Source of the DNA: Paracoccus tibetensis
GTDB taxonomy: Bacteria > Pseudomonadota > Alphaproteobacteria > Rhodobacterales > Rhodobacteraceae
NCBI RefSeq assembly: GCF_900102505.1
Contig: NZ_FMVT01000011.1
Location: forward strand, 62,001 to 126,000
Reading direction: 5' to 3'
DNA: 64,000 bases
Shown here piece by piece: positions 42,180-55,185 of this stretch (within the stretch, counting starts at the first letter, position 1; the number at the start of each line of letters is the position of its first letter). The position numbers and the translations under genes were made by a program. The notes beneath the pieces were generated by a model. The model made no database searches, was not told the DNA's origin, and saw nothing but the letters and a program-made list of their open reading frames with translations.

Positions 42180-42779
42180 TTGGTTAACCTGTCTTTTGGT
42201 ATTGTCGCACTTGGGGCAAACCTCCCGTCGTCGGCGCAGTCTCCCGCAGGGACGCTGCGCCAAACGCTCGGCATTGTGCACAGTCGCCCCGCCATTACAA
42301 TATCGGCCCTTAGCCGGATCTGGTGGACCCCCGCGGTGCCGGCGGGTTCTGGCCCGGACTTCGCCAACGCCGTCGCGCTGATCCGCACCTCGCTCGGCCC
42401 CGAGGCCCTGCTGTCCTGCCTGCACGAGATCGAGGCCGAGGCCGGCCGCGACCGCAGCGGGGGGCGCTGGTCGGCACGGGTGCTGGATCTGGACCTCATC
42501 GCGCTGGACGATCGGGTGCTGCCGGACGCCGCCACCCTGCGCGGCTGGATCGACCTGCCGCCCGCCGAGCAGGCGCGGCGCGCGCCGGCGCATCTGCTGC
42601 TGCCCCATCCCCGGATGCAGGATCGTGCCTTCGTGCTGGCCCCCCTCTGCGAGATCGCGCCGTTCTGGCGTCACCCGCTGACGGGGGCAAGCGCGGCGCA
42701 GATGCTGGTGGATCTCGGTCCCGACGCGCTGGCCGGGATGCGGCCTCTTCCCTGGCCGCCAGCGGTTCCTGCGGCTTGA
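42180..42779 (+). CDS. folK: 6-hydroxymethyl-7,8-dihydropterin pyrophosphokinase
   Basis: Transfers pyrophosphate from ATP to the pterin in folate synthesis. The 199-residue protein begins with a TTG codon (42180-42182) preceded by AAGGA. It has GIVALGANLPSS, then GGRWSARVLDLDLIALDD with the catalytic aspartates, and LLPHPRMQDRAFVLAPL. It is a little longer than the 160-residue E. coli enzyme, with a less conserved middle part. Confidence 0.9.
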   Translation: MVNLSFGIVALGANLPSSAQSPAGTLRQTLGIVHSRPAITISALSRIWWTPAVPAGSGPDFANAVALIRTSLGPEALLSCLHEIEAEAGRDRSGGRWSARVLDLDLIALDDRVLPDAATLRGWIDLPPAEQARRAPAHLLLPHPRMQDRAFVLAPLCEIAPFWRHPLTGASAAQMLVDLGPDALAGMRPLPWPPAVPAA

Positions 42780-42804
42780 CAAAGGCGCCCCGCGCGCCCA
42801 CTAG
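42776..42804 (+). promoter_or_regulatory. Promoter candidate for rpoZ
   Basis: TTGACA (42776-42781), overlapping the folK stop codon, is followed by a 17-nt GC-rich spacer and CACTAG (42799-42804). The perfect -35 with a poor -10 fits alphaproteobacterial housekeeping promoters. It lies 46 nt before rpoZ. Confidence 0.5.
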
Positions 42805-42850
42805 TCCGGTTTCGCCCCGAACGTCCGATTCGCAACTGCACAGGTGATCC

Positions 42851-43207
42851 ATGGCCCGCGTAACCGTTGAAGACTGCGTCGACAAGGTTCCCAACCGGTT
42901 TGATCTGGTTCTGCTCGCCGCCCATCGCTCGCGCGAGATCGCAGCCGGCAGCCCGGCGACGGTGGACCGCGACAACGACAAGAACCCGGTCGTCGCCCTG
43001 CGCGAGATCGCGGAAGAGACGCAGCAGGTGGACGACCTGCGCGAGCGCATGATCGAAAGTACGCAGACCCAGATCGAGGTTGACGAGCCGGAAGAGGACG
43101 CGATGGCGCTGCTTCTGGGCGCCGAGGTGGATCGTCCCAAGCCCGCCGACGAGGAGTCGGAAGAGCGGATGCTGCGGATGATGCTGGAAGCGAACCAGCG
43201 CGGCTGA
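42851..43207 (+). CDS. rpoZ: RNA polymerase omega subunit
   Basis: Omega helps fold beta-prime and, in proteobacteria, forms part of a ppGpp-binding site. The 118-residue protein starts [19 protein letters not shown] and has [12 protein letters not shown] and [13 protein letters not shown], the conserved core. The C-terminus is acidic. It is followed 40 nt later by the ppGpp synthetase gene, a widely conserved pairing. Confidence 0.97.
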   Translation: MARVTVEDCVDKVPNRFDLVLLAAHRSREIAAGSPATVDRDNDKNPVVALREIAEETQQVDDLRERMIESTQTQIEVDEPEEDAMALLLGAEVDRPKPADEESEERMLRMMLEANQRG

Positions 43208-43247
43208 CGACAACGGCACGACCAGGAACAGCGGGGTCTTCGGCATC

Positions 43248-45362
<2,115 letters not shown>

Positions 45363-45403
45363 CCAGCCGCCTGTGCGCGGTGCAGAACAACCACGGGTGA
45401 GCC

Positions 45404-46063
45404 TTGTTCAAGCGCCGCAAACCGCGCAGCTACGGCCAGATCGCCAGCGAGTTCATCTATCCCCGCGGCGGCTGGCGCCGGGCCGGCACCTATGTGATGT
45501 ACCGCCTGCGGCGCTTGCCCGACCGGCCGCACCGCATCGGGCGCGGCGTCGCGGCGGGGGTCTTCGTCTCGTTCACGCCGCTCTTCGGCTTTCACTTCCT
45601 GTCCGCCGCGCTGGTCGCCTGGATCATCCGCGGCAACATCCTGGCCGCGCTGCTGGCGACCTTCGTCGGCAACCCGGTCACGCTGCCCTTCATCGCGGTG
45701 GCCTCGGTGACGCTCGGGCGGCACCTGCTGAACATTCCGGGCGAGCTGACGCCGCACCGCATCTTCCGCGAGTTCAGCGACGCCACGGGCGAGCTGTGGC
45801 ACAACATCGGGTCCGTCTTCGGGCCCAGCACCGCGCATTGGGACCGGCTGGCCGACTTTAACCAGCACATCTTCCTGCCCTACTGGGTGGGCGGGCTGAT
45901 CCTGGGCATTGCCGTCTCAGTCGCGACGCATTACCTGACGGTGCCGATCTTCAACGCCTACCAGCGCCGGCGCGAGAAGAAGATGGAGGAGCGCATCGCC
46001 CGCGCCGCAGCCCGCATCGCCGCGATGAAGGCCGAGGCGCCGAAGGACCCGCCCGCTCAGTAA
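45404..46063 (+). CDS. DUF2062 membrane protein
   Basis: A 219-residue protein that starts with TTG (45404-45406). The N-terminus is basic and matches the family (MFKRRKPRSYGQIASEFIYP). Two or three hydrophobic helices are visible (GVAAGVFVSFTPLFGFHFLS, ALLATFVGNPVTLPFIAV, YWVGGLILGIAVSV). The GNPVT motif in the second helix is typical of DUF2062. The C-terminus is a charged coiled-coil-like tail. Function unknown; it follows the RSH gene as in related genomes. Confidence 0.85.
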   Translation: MFKRRKPRSYGQIASEFIYPRGGWRRAGTYVMYRLRRLPDRPHRIGRGVAAGVFVSFTPLFGFHFLSAALVAWIIRGNILAALLATFVGNPVTLPFIAVASVTLGRHLLNIPGELTPHRIFREFSDATGELWHNIGSVFGPSTAHWDRLADFNQHIFLPYWVGGLILGIAVSVATHYLTVPIFNAYQRRREKKMEERIARAAARIAAMKAEAPKDPPAQ

Positions 46064-46959
46064 CCACGGCTGCGGTGCACCAGATGCTCCACCGTCCGCC
46101 CCTCCATCGCCGCGCGCAGGTTCGCCGCGGCGACGGGCGCGGCGGTCGCGGCCCGCGTGTCGGCGGCGATATGCGGCGTGACGGTGACATTCGGATGCGC
46201 CCAGAACGGGTGGTCCGGGGGCAGCGGCTCGGTGCGGAAAACGTCCAGCACAGCATGGCCCAAATGCCCCGCGTCCAGCGCCGCCAGCAGCGCCGCATCG
46301 TCCAGCACCGTGCCGCGGCCCGGATTGACGATCCACGCGCCCCGCGGCAGCCGCGCCAGGCGTGATGCGTCCAGAAGGCTGCGCGTGCCGGGCGTGTCGG
46401 GCAGCAGCGAGATGAGGACCTGCGCACGGGCAAGTGCCAGGTCCAGGTCGTCCGTCACCGTGACGCGCTCGACCGGGGCGCCGCTCCGGCTGAAGCCGGT
46501 AACGGGAAAGCCGATCGCCGTCAGGTGGCGCGCCACCGCCCGGCCCAGCTCTCCCATCCCCAGAATCGTCACGGGCCGCTCGGCGGCCAGGGGCGGCACC
46601 TGCCCGTTCCGCCAGACACCGTCCTGCGCGTAGCGGTCCATTTCCAGATGCGCGCGCAGGGTCCAGCCGGTGCAGTATTCGGCCATGCCCGCCGCCAGCC
46701 CCGGATCGACCATCCGCGCCAGCGGCTGCGTCAGCGTGGCGTTGCCGACGATCCGCTCGACCCCGGCCCAGAGGCTCTGGACGAGGCGGGCGTTCACGTA
46801 GGGCGAGAAGTCCGCGATGTCGCCGCCCGGCGCGTAGATGATCGCGTCGAAGCTGGCCGGATCGCCCTCCTGCGCCAGCTCCATCTCGGGGCAGGCGTCG
46901 CGCAGGGGCGCGGCCCATTCGTCCCAAGCGCCCGGTGCGGCGGAGAAGCGGACCCTCAT
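46057..46959 (-). CDS. Glyoxylate/hydroxypyruvate reductase A-like dehydrogenase
   Basis: A D-2-hydroxyacid dehydrogenase of the GhrA type that reduces glyoxylate or hydroxypyruvate with NAD(P)H. The 300-residue protein has the Rossmann motif GMGELGRAVARHL near residue 137, the catalytic Arg region SLLPDTPGTRSLLD, NPGRGTVLDD and the histidine in TPHIAADTR near 274. I chose ATG at 46957-46959; an ATG 10 codons earlier would overlap rodA. The C-terminus overlaps the convergent DUF2062 gene by 7 nt. Confidence 0.88.
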   Translation of the reverse strand: MRVRFSAAPGAWDEWAAPLRDACPEMELAQEGDPASFDAIIYAPGGDIADFSPYVNARLVQSLWAGVERIVGNATLTQPLARMVDPGLAAGMAEYCTGWTLRAHLEMDRYAQDGVWRNGQVPPLAAERPVTILGMGELGRAVARHLTAIGFPVTGFSRSGAPVERVTVTDDLDLALARAQVLISLLPDTPGTRSLLDASRLARLPRGAWIVNPGRGTVLDDAALLAALDAGHLGHAVLDVFRTEPLPPDHPFWAHPNVTVTPHIAADTRAATAAPVAAANLRAAMEGRTVEHLVHRSRGY

Positions 46960-46969
46960 CGCGGGCCCC

Positions 46970-48109
46970 TCATCGTGGCCTGTGGACATGCGCGGACTGC
47001 ACCAGCCCGAACCCCAGCATCAGGATCATCAGCGAGGTCCCCCCGTAGCTGACCAGCGGCAGGGGCGAGCCCTTGGCGGGCAGCAGGCCCATCACGGTCG
47101 CCATGTTGATCGCGAAATACAGGAAGAACGTCCCCGAGATGCCGATGGTGATCAGGCTGGCGAAGCGGTCCCGGTTCGTCAGCGCCGAATAGAGGCAGAA
47201 GAACACGATCAGCATATACAGCGCCAGAAGCGACGAGGCGCCGATGAAGCCGAACTCCTCGGCCAGCACGGTGAAGATGAAGTCGGTGTGCTTTTCGGGC
47301 AGGAAGTTCAGCCGCGACTGCGTGCCCTGCATGAAGCCCCGCCCCGACCAGCCGCCCGAGCCGAGGGCGATCTGGCTCTGGATGATGTTGTAGCCGGCGC
47401 CGAGCGGGTCGGCCGAGGGGTCGAGGAAGGTGTCGATGCGGCGGAACTGGTAGTCCTTCAGAAGCTGCCAGTCCGTGCCGCGGCTTCTCATGACCGTGAC
47501 GACAAGACCCACCGCCATGCCGATCACCACGCCGAAATACCACAGCGACACCCCGGCCGCGAACATCACGATCCCGCCACCGGCGACCAGCATGATCGAG
47601 GTGCCGAGGTCGGGCTGCACCAGCACCAGCGCCGTCGGGGCGAGGATCAGAACCACCGGGATCAGCACCCAGAGCGGGCGCGAGACGCGCTTCATGTCCA
47701 GCCAGTCATAATAGGCCGCCAGCAGCAGGACGAGCGCGATTTTCATCAGCTCCGACGGCTGGATGCGGATCGGCCCGATTTCGATCCAGCGCCGCGCGCC
47801 CATGCCGATGACGCCGAACAGGTCTACCGCGACCAGCATCAGGAAGCAGGCGACATAGGCGCCGATCGAGATGCCGCGCCAGAACCACATCGGCACGAAG
47901 GCGAGGCCCAGCATCACCACCATGCCGATGGCGAAACGGTACATCTGCGGCTCGGCCCAGGTGTCCAGCCGCCCGCCCGCCACGGAATAGAGCATCAGGA
48001 AGCCGATGCAGCAGACGGCGGTGATCAGCAGCACCAGCGGCCAGTTGATATAGAGCACCTTGCGAAAGCCCGTCGGGACCTGCGCGACCTTGTAGTCGAG
48101 ATAGGACAT
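46970..48109 (-). CDS. rodA: Rod-shape peptidoglycan glycosyltransferase RodA
   Basis: SEDS-family glycosyltransferase that polymerises lipid II in the elongasome with PBP2. The 379-residue protein has ten hydrophobic helices and the SEDS signatures KHTDFIFTVLAEEFGF (near residue 280) and PLVSYGGTSLM near the C-terminus (residues about 350-360). It is 11 nt after mrdA in the mreBCD-mrdA-rodA operon. Confidence 0.96.
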   Translation of the reverse strand: MSYLDYKVAQVPTGFRKVLYINWPLVLLITAVCCIGFLMLYSVAGGRLDTWAEPQMYRFAIGMVVMLGLAFVPMWFWRGISIGAYVACFLMLVAVDLFGVIGMGARRWIEIGPIRIQPSELMKIALVLLLAAYYDWLDMKRVSRPLWVLIPVVLILAPTALVLVQPDLGTSIMLVAGGGIVMFAAGVSLWYFGVVIGMAVGLVVTVMRSRGTDWQLLKDYQFRRIDTFLDPSADPLGAGYNIIQSQIALGSGGWSGRGFMQGTQSRLNFLPEKHTDFIFTVLAEEFGFIGASSLLALYMLIVFFCLYSALTNRDRFASLITIGISGTFFLYFAINMATVMGLLPAKGSPLPLVSYGGTSLMILMLGFGLVQSAHVHRPR

Positions 48110-48120
48110 CGGACCCCTCG

Positions 48121-50070
48121 TCAGACCCGCGTGCGGCCGCCGCGCGGCGGCTCGGGCGCGTAGAGCTTCATCTCGTTGTGGCGCGTCTCCAGCGCCGCGC
48201 GCTGCTCGGGGGGCACGGCGTCCAGCGGCGGCAGCCCGCCGTTCAGCGCATAGAGCAGGATGTCCCGTGCGACGGGCGCCGCCGCGGCCGAGCCGCCGCC
48301 GCCATGTTCCACCACAAGCGAGATCGCGTAGCGCGGCGCCTCATAAGGGGCATAGGCGACGAACAGCGCGTGGTCGCGGCGATTCCACGGCAGCTGGTCG
48401 TTCGAGATGACGCCCCGCGCCCGCTCGGCCGCGGTGATGTTGCGGACCTGGCTGGTGCCGGTCTTGCCGGCCATGCGCCATTCCTCGCGCGTGATGCGCG
48501 AGGCGCGGGCCGTGCCGCGCCCGCCGTTCATCACCGCGTCCATGCCCATGCGCGCGACGCGCAGGGTGGCGGCGCTGATCCCCTCCAGCTCGGGCCAGAC
48601 CGGGACCGGCTCGCGCCGGCCGTCGATGCTGCGGATCAGCCGCGGCGAGACCGCGCGGCCGCTGGCGATGCGCGCCGTCATCACCGCCAGCTGCAGGGGC
48701 GAGGCAAGCACGTAGCCCTGCCCGATCGAGGCGTTGAGGCTGTCGCCGATCTGCCAGCTCTGGCCGTGGCGGGCGAGCTTCCATTCCCGGTCCGGCGCGA
48801 TGCCCTCGGCCACGGCCGACATCGGCAGGTCGTGGCGCACGCCAAGGCCCAGCTTGCGCGCCATGATCGCGATGCGGTCGATGCCGACCCGCTGCGCCAG
48901 CTCGTAGTAATAGACGTCGCAGCTTTCCTCGAGGCTCTTGATCGCGTCCACCGTACCGTGCCCGCCGCGCCGCCAGCAGTGGAAGCGGCGCCCGCCCAGT
49001 TCCGTATGGCCGGGGCAGAAATAGCGCGTGCCGGGATTGATCACCCCGGCCTCGAGGCCGGCCATCAGCGTGACCATCTTGAAGGTCGAGCCCGGCGGAT
49101 AGACGCCCTGCACGGTCTTGTCGGCCAGCGGGCGGTGGTCGTGGTCCATCAGCGCCCGGTAGTCGGTGTTCGAGATGCCGCGCACGAAGAGGTTCGGATC
49201 GAAGCTGGGGGAAGAGCAGATGGCGGCCAGCTCGCCCGTCTCGCAATCCATCACGACGGCGGCGGCGCTTTCCTCGCCCATGCGCTGCGCGGCGTAGTTC
49301 TGAAGCGCCGCGTCCACGGTCAGCTGGACGGTCGAGCCCTGCTCGCCCTCCTGCCGGGACAGCTCGCGCATCTCGCGGCCGGTGCTGTTCACCTCGACGC
49401 GGCGGGCGCCGGCCTTGCCGCGCAGCACCTCCTCCAGCCGGCCCTCGACACCGATCTTGCCCAGCTGGAAGTCCGGCAGGCGCAGCACCGGGTCCGGTTC
49501 CTCGATGCGCGAGAGGTCGTAGTCGCTGACCGGGCCGACATAGCCCATGACATGCGCCAGATCGCCCTCGCGCGGATAGGCGCGCGACAGGGCCGATTCC
49601 GGGGTCACCCCGGGCAGCGAGGGGGCGTTGACGGCGATGGCGCTGAACTGCTCCCATGTCAGGCGGTCGGCAAGCACGATGGGGGTGATCGCGCTGCGGC
49701 GGCCGAACTCGTCCAGCAGCTCGGCGATGCGCGTCTCGCTCATCGGGATCAGCTCGGCCAGGCGGCGCAGGACCAGCTCGACATCGCCGCCCGCCTCCTC
49801 GCGCGTCAGGGTGACGCGGTAGTTCTGCTCGTTCCCGGCGATGATCAGGCCCTGCCGATCCAGGATCAGCCCGCGGGCCGGGGGCAGAAGGCGGATCTTG
49901 ATCGAGTTGCCGTCCGACAGCATCCGGAACTCTTCGGCGTGGTCCAGCTGCATCGAGCGCATCTTCAGCCCCAGCACGGATGCGGTGCCGACCTGGATCA
50001 GGCCCAGCATCAGCCCGCGCCGGCTGATCTGGCGGGCGCTGTCGATGATCTCGCGCGGGGACTTCTTCAT
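48121..50070 (-). CDS. mrdA: Penicillin-binding protein 2 (elongation transpeptidase)
   Basis: Cross-links peptidoglycan during side-wall growth. The 649-residue protein has an N-terminal membrane anchor (residues 16-35), a dimerisation domain, and a transpeptidase domain with the catalytic serine in PPGSTFKMVTLM (SxxK, near residue 330), ESCDVYYYELA (SxN-type) and GKTGTSQV (KTG). The C-terminal EPPRGGRTRV tail is short. Partner of RodA, whose gene follows. Confidence 0.96.
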   Translation of the reverse strand: MKKSPREIIDSARQISRRGLMLGLIQVGTASVLGLKMRSMQLDHAEEFRMLSDGNSIKIRLLPPARGLILDRQGLIIAGNEQNYRVTLTREEAGGDVELVLRRLAELIPMSETRIAELLDEFGRRSAITPIVLADRLTWEQFSAIAVNAPSLPGVTPESALSRAYPREGDLAHVMGYVGPVSDYDLSRIEEPDPVLRLPDFQLGKIGVEGRLEEVLRGKAGARRVEVNSTGREMRELSRQEGEQGSTVQLTVDAALQNYAAQRMGEESAAAVVMDCETGELAAICSSPSFDPNLFVRGISNTDYRALMDHDHRPLADKTVQGVYPPGSTFKMVTLMAGLEAGVINPGTRYFCPGHTELGGRRFHCWRRGGHGTVDAIKSLEESCDVYYYELAQRVGIDRIAIMARKLGLGVRHDLPMSAVAEGIAPDREWKLARHGQSWQIGDSLNASIGQGYVLASPLQLAVMTARIASGRAVSPRLIRSIDGRREPVPVWPELEGISAATLRVARMGMDAVMNGGRGTARASRITREEWRMAGKTGTSQVRNITAAERARGVISNDQLPWNRRDHALFVAYAPYEAPRYAISLVVEHGGGGSAAAAPVARDILLYALNGGLPPLDAVPPEQRAALETRHNEMKLYAPEPPRGGRTRV

Positions 50071-50083
50071 CGCCTTTGTCCTG

Positions 50084-50605
50084 TCACAATGCCTCGGCCG
50101 GGCTGATGCGGCGCAGTCCGACCAGCCAGCGCGCGGCGAAGACCACCAGCGGATAGGCCGCCGCCGTGGCGATGACCTGCAGAAGGACCTGGCCCAGGGC
50201 AGGCACGGGCAGCATGAACAGCAGCTGCACGAAGCGCATCCCCAGCAGCATCCCCGTCATCAGGATCGCCACGCGCAACCATTCAACCATGAAGGGCGCG
50301 TCGCGCCAACGGGGCTCTCGCCTGCGGGCGGCCTCGCTGCCCAGAAGCACGATCAGCGCCCACAGCCCGAGCGGGCGCAGAAGCAGCACGTCCTCGATCA
50401 TCACGGCCAGCACGATCACCGGCGCCGAGAGCTGGTCGGGCCGGCGCAGGACCCAGGCCATCACCAGCGCCAGCGTCAGGTCCGGTCCGGGCCAGCCGAC
50501 GAAGCCGCTGCTGATCGGCAGCAGCCGCAGGAACAGCAGCAGCCAGACGCAGAGCAGGAAGGCCAGCGTCCCCATGACGAAGGTGCGGCTCGGCAGCTCG
50601 ATCAT
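50084..50605 (-). CDS. mreD: Rod shape-determining protein MreD
   Basis: A 173-residue inner-membrane protein of the elongasome. Five or so hydrophobic helices are visible, with no strong motif, as is usual for MreD. The start overlaps the mreC stop by 4 nt, and mrdA follows 13 nt after its stop. The call relies on size, topology and position between mreC and mrdA. Confidence 0.9.
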   Translation of the reverse strand: MIELPSRTFVMGTLAFLLCVWLLLFLRLLPISSGFVGWPGPDLTLALVMAWVLRRPDQLSAPVIVLAVMIEDVLLLRPLGLWALIVLLGSEAARRREPRWRDAPFMVEWLRVAILMTGMLLGMRFVQLLFMLPVPALGQVLLQVIATAAAYPLVVFAARWLVGLRRISPAEAL

Positions 50606-51531
50606 GGCGCGGCGGCCGTGTCCGCGGCCTCGGCGGCCTCGACGGCCTCGGGCGGCATCTGCGGGCCGATCATGCCCTGGTTGCCGCCGCGCACGATCAT
50701 GTCGGTGTCGACGACGGCTTCGGCCGGGTGGCTGCGCAGGACGCGCAGGAACTCGAGCCGCCCGTAATCCGCCGCCATCCGCAGGCGCATCCGCCCGTCG
50801 GTCCCCTGCGCCACCTGCCCGACCAGCAGCCCCGAGGGGAAGACGCCGCCGTCGCCCGAGGTCACGACCCGGTCACCGGGGCGGACATTGTCGATGATCT
50901 CGATGAACTCCAGCAGCGGCAGGGGCGTGTTGTCGCCCGTCAGCAGCGCCCGCTCGCCCGTCGGCTGGACGATTACCGGGATGCGCGAGGACGGGTCGGT
51001 CAGCAGCACCACGCGGCTGGTCGAGCGTCCGACCCCGGCGATGCGGCCGACCAGCCCCAGCCCGTCCATCGTCGCCCAGCCCTCGACCACGCCGTCCTGC
51101 GATCCGACATTCAGCAGCACCGACTGCCGGAAGGCCGAGCCGCTGTCCACCATCACCATCCCGGTGACCGAGGTCAGCGCCGGATCGATCCGCACGTTGT
51201 TCAGCGCCAGAAGCTTCGAGTTCTCCTGCTCTAGCTGGACGGCGGCCTCCTTCCAGGCGGTCATGCGCTGCAGCTCGCGCCGCAGCTCCTGGTTCTGCTC
51301 GTAGAGGCGGGCATAGCTCTGGAAGCCCGCGATCATCTGGCTGACCCGCGTCACCGGCACCAGCGCCCATTCGAAGCGCGGCACGATGCGGTCGATCATC
51401 GCCGTGCGCATCTGCTCGGCCCGTGGGCTGTCGATGCGCCAGAAGAGGAACAGCACCAGAAGGATCAGCGCCAGCGTCGCGATCAGGACGCGGCGGACGG
51501 GGGTGGCATAGTCTGGTCCCTTGCGCGCCAT
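50602..51531 (-). CDS. mreC: Rod shape-determining protein MreC
   Basis: Scaffold that activates PBP2. The 309-residue protein has an N-terminal helix (residues 13-30), a periplasmic coiled coil (residues 70-105, ELRRELQRMTAWKEAAVQLE) and the beta-barrel domain with GLVGRIAGVGRSTSRVVLLT and GDRVVTSGDGGVFPSGL, both MreC hallmarks. It follows mreB by 25 nt. Confidence 0.95.
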   Translation of the reverse strand: MARKGPDYATPVRRVLIATLALILLVLFLFWRIDSPRAEQMRTAMIDRIVPRFEWALVPVTRVSQMIAGFQSYARLYEQNQELRRELQRMTAWKEAAVQLEQENSKLLALNNVRIDPALTSVTGMVMVDSGSAFRQSVLLNVGSQDGVVEGWATMDGLGLVGRIAGVGRSTSRVVLLTDPSSRIPVIVQPTGERALLTGDNTPLPLLEFIEIIDNVRPGDRVVTSGDGGVFPSGLLVGQVAQGTDGRMRLRMAADYGRLEFLRVLRSHPAEAVVDTDMIVRGGNQGMIGPQMPPEAVEAAEAADTAAAP

Positions 51532-51556
51532 GGGGCGGGCCTTTCAAGCGGCCGGA

Positions 51557-54353
<2,797 letters not shown>

Positions 54354-54403
54354 CGCTCTCTCGCTCGTCTTCGGGTGCCTTGGGGAACCGGGCACTGACC
54401 TGA

Positions 54404-54432
54404 CTGAGCGGCGGCCCGGAAGACCCGCTCAG
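54404..54432 (-). promoter_or_regulatory. Attenuator hairpin upstream of leuA
   Basis: CTGAGCGG (54404-54411) pairs with CCGCTCAG (54425-54432); the second arm overlaps the leader stop codon. Downstream RNA offers two rivals: CCGGGC in the loop can pair with GCCCGG, and GTGCC can pair with GGCAC closer to leuA. This is the layout expected of ribosome-position-controlled attenuation. No T run follows, so control may be translational or Rho-dependent. Confidence 0.6.
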
Positions 54433-54527
54433 CGCAGCGTGAGAAGCAGCAGGCCCCGGAGGTTGACTGCGAATCGCGCGCCGAAGGGCGCGGTCGAGGC
54501 CGAGGAGATGTGGCACATCCGGGTCAT
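54429..54527 (-). CDS. leuL: leuA leader peptide
   Basis: A 32-codon frame 76 nt before leuA begins MTRMCHISSAS and ends GLLLLTLR-stop, with four consecutive Leu codons (54441-54452) and a fifth two codons on, just before the attenuator hairpin. A second in-frame ATG (54516-54518) would give 29 residues. No Shine-Dalgarno precedes either ATG; a -10-like CATATT (54534-54539) ends six bases before the first ATG, so the RNA may begin at the start codon. It should sense charged tRNA-Leu. Confidence 0.72.
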   Translation of the reverse strand: MTRMCHISSASTAPFGARFAVNLRGLLLLTLR

Positions 54528-54533
54528 GCGCGA

Positions 54534-54562
54534 AATATGACGTCCCTGCCGGGGGAAGAAAA
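54534..54562 (-). promoter_or_regulatory. Promoter candidate for the leuA leader
   Basis: CATATT (54534-54539) is preceded by a 17-nt spacer and TTTTCT on the minus strand. The -35 is poor, the -10 fair. Initiation about 7 nt after the -10 would fall on the A of the leader-peptide ATG, giving a leaderless message. Confidence 0.4.
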
Positions 54563-54609
54563 GACCAAAAATGACGCGGCGGCACCCCGTGACGGGCAGC
54601 TTCCGCCGA

Positions 54610-54627
54610 TGTCACGGACGCGTGACA
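54610..54627. promoter_or_regulatory. Palindromic operator between leuA and the stress-protein gene
   Basis: TGTCACG and CGTGACA flank GACG, a perfect 18-nt palindrome of the form TGTCAC-N6-GTGACA. The size and spacing are those of Crp/Fnr-family sites (TGTGA-N6-TCACA, or CooA-like TGTCGC-N6-GCGACA). It lies 81 nt before the usp start and could control either divergent gene. Confidence 0.5.
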
Positions 54628-54707
54628 TTTTGTCTGGTCGCATGGCGAAGGGCGTGCCTATGCTTTTCGCACCAAGCCCCACAAGACAACCAACAGATGA
54701 GGGAACA

Positions 54708-55142
54708 ATGGCTAGCAAGATCGTCGTCGGCTACGACGGCTCCGAGGCGGCCGAGCGTGCGCTGGACTTCGCCATGTCGCGCGCCGACCTGTCGGGCAAC
54801 AGCCTGGTGATCGCCCATGTCCTGGAATGGTCGCCCTACAGCTTTCTGACCCCCTCCGAGGTCGAGGAGCGGCATCGCCGCCGCACCGAGGAGATGCAGC
54901 GCGCCGAGACCGCCATCCTCGCGCCCCTGACCGCGCGCATCCGCGCGGCCGGGATCGAGGTCGAGACGCTGATCCGCTACGGCCACACGGCGGAAACCAT
55001 GTGCCGCATCGCCACCGAACAGGACGCGGCGATGATCGTGATCGGGCGGACGGGCCATTCGGGCTTTGCCGCGCGGCTCTTCGGCTCGGTCGCGGGAACG
55101 CTGGCGCAGGTGGCGCCGGTGCCCGTGGTGATCGTGCCGTGA
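54708..55142 (+). CDS. Universal stress protein (UspA family)
   Basis: A 144-residue cytoplasmic protein. It has the nucleotide-binding residues in VVGYDGSEAAERAL at the N-terminus and the ATP-type motif GRTGHSGFAARLFGSVAG (G-2x-G-9x-GS) near residue 118, so it should bind ATP. The start MASKIVVGYDGS follows AGGGAAC; a 66-codon extension upstream would overlap the leuA leader and is rejected. A symporter gene follows 43 nt later. Confidence 0.93.
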   Translation: MASKIVVGYDGSEAAERALDFAMSRADLSGNSLVIAHVLEWSPYSFLTPSEVEERHRRRTEEMQRAETAILAPLTARIRAAGIEVETLIRYGHTAETMCRIATEQDAAMIVIGRTGHSGFAARLFGSVAGTLAQVAPVPVVIVP

Positions 55143-55185
55143 TGAACAGGGACAAGAATACGGACATGACAGGGAGAACAACAAA

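Noticed and set aside
48178..50106. 642-codon plus-strand frame opposite mrdA
   Set aside because: Antisense shadow of PBP2; no start context and no recognisable domain.
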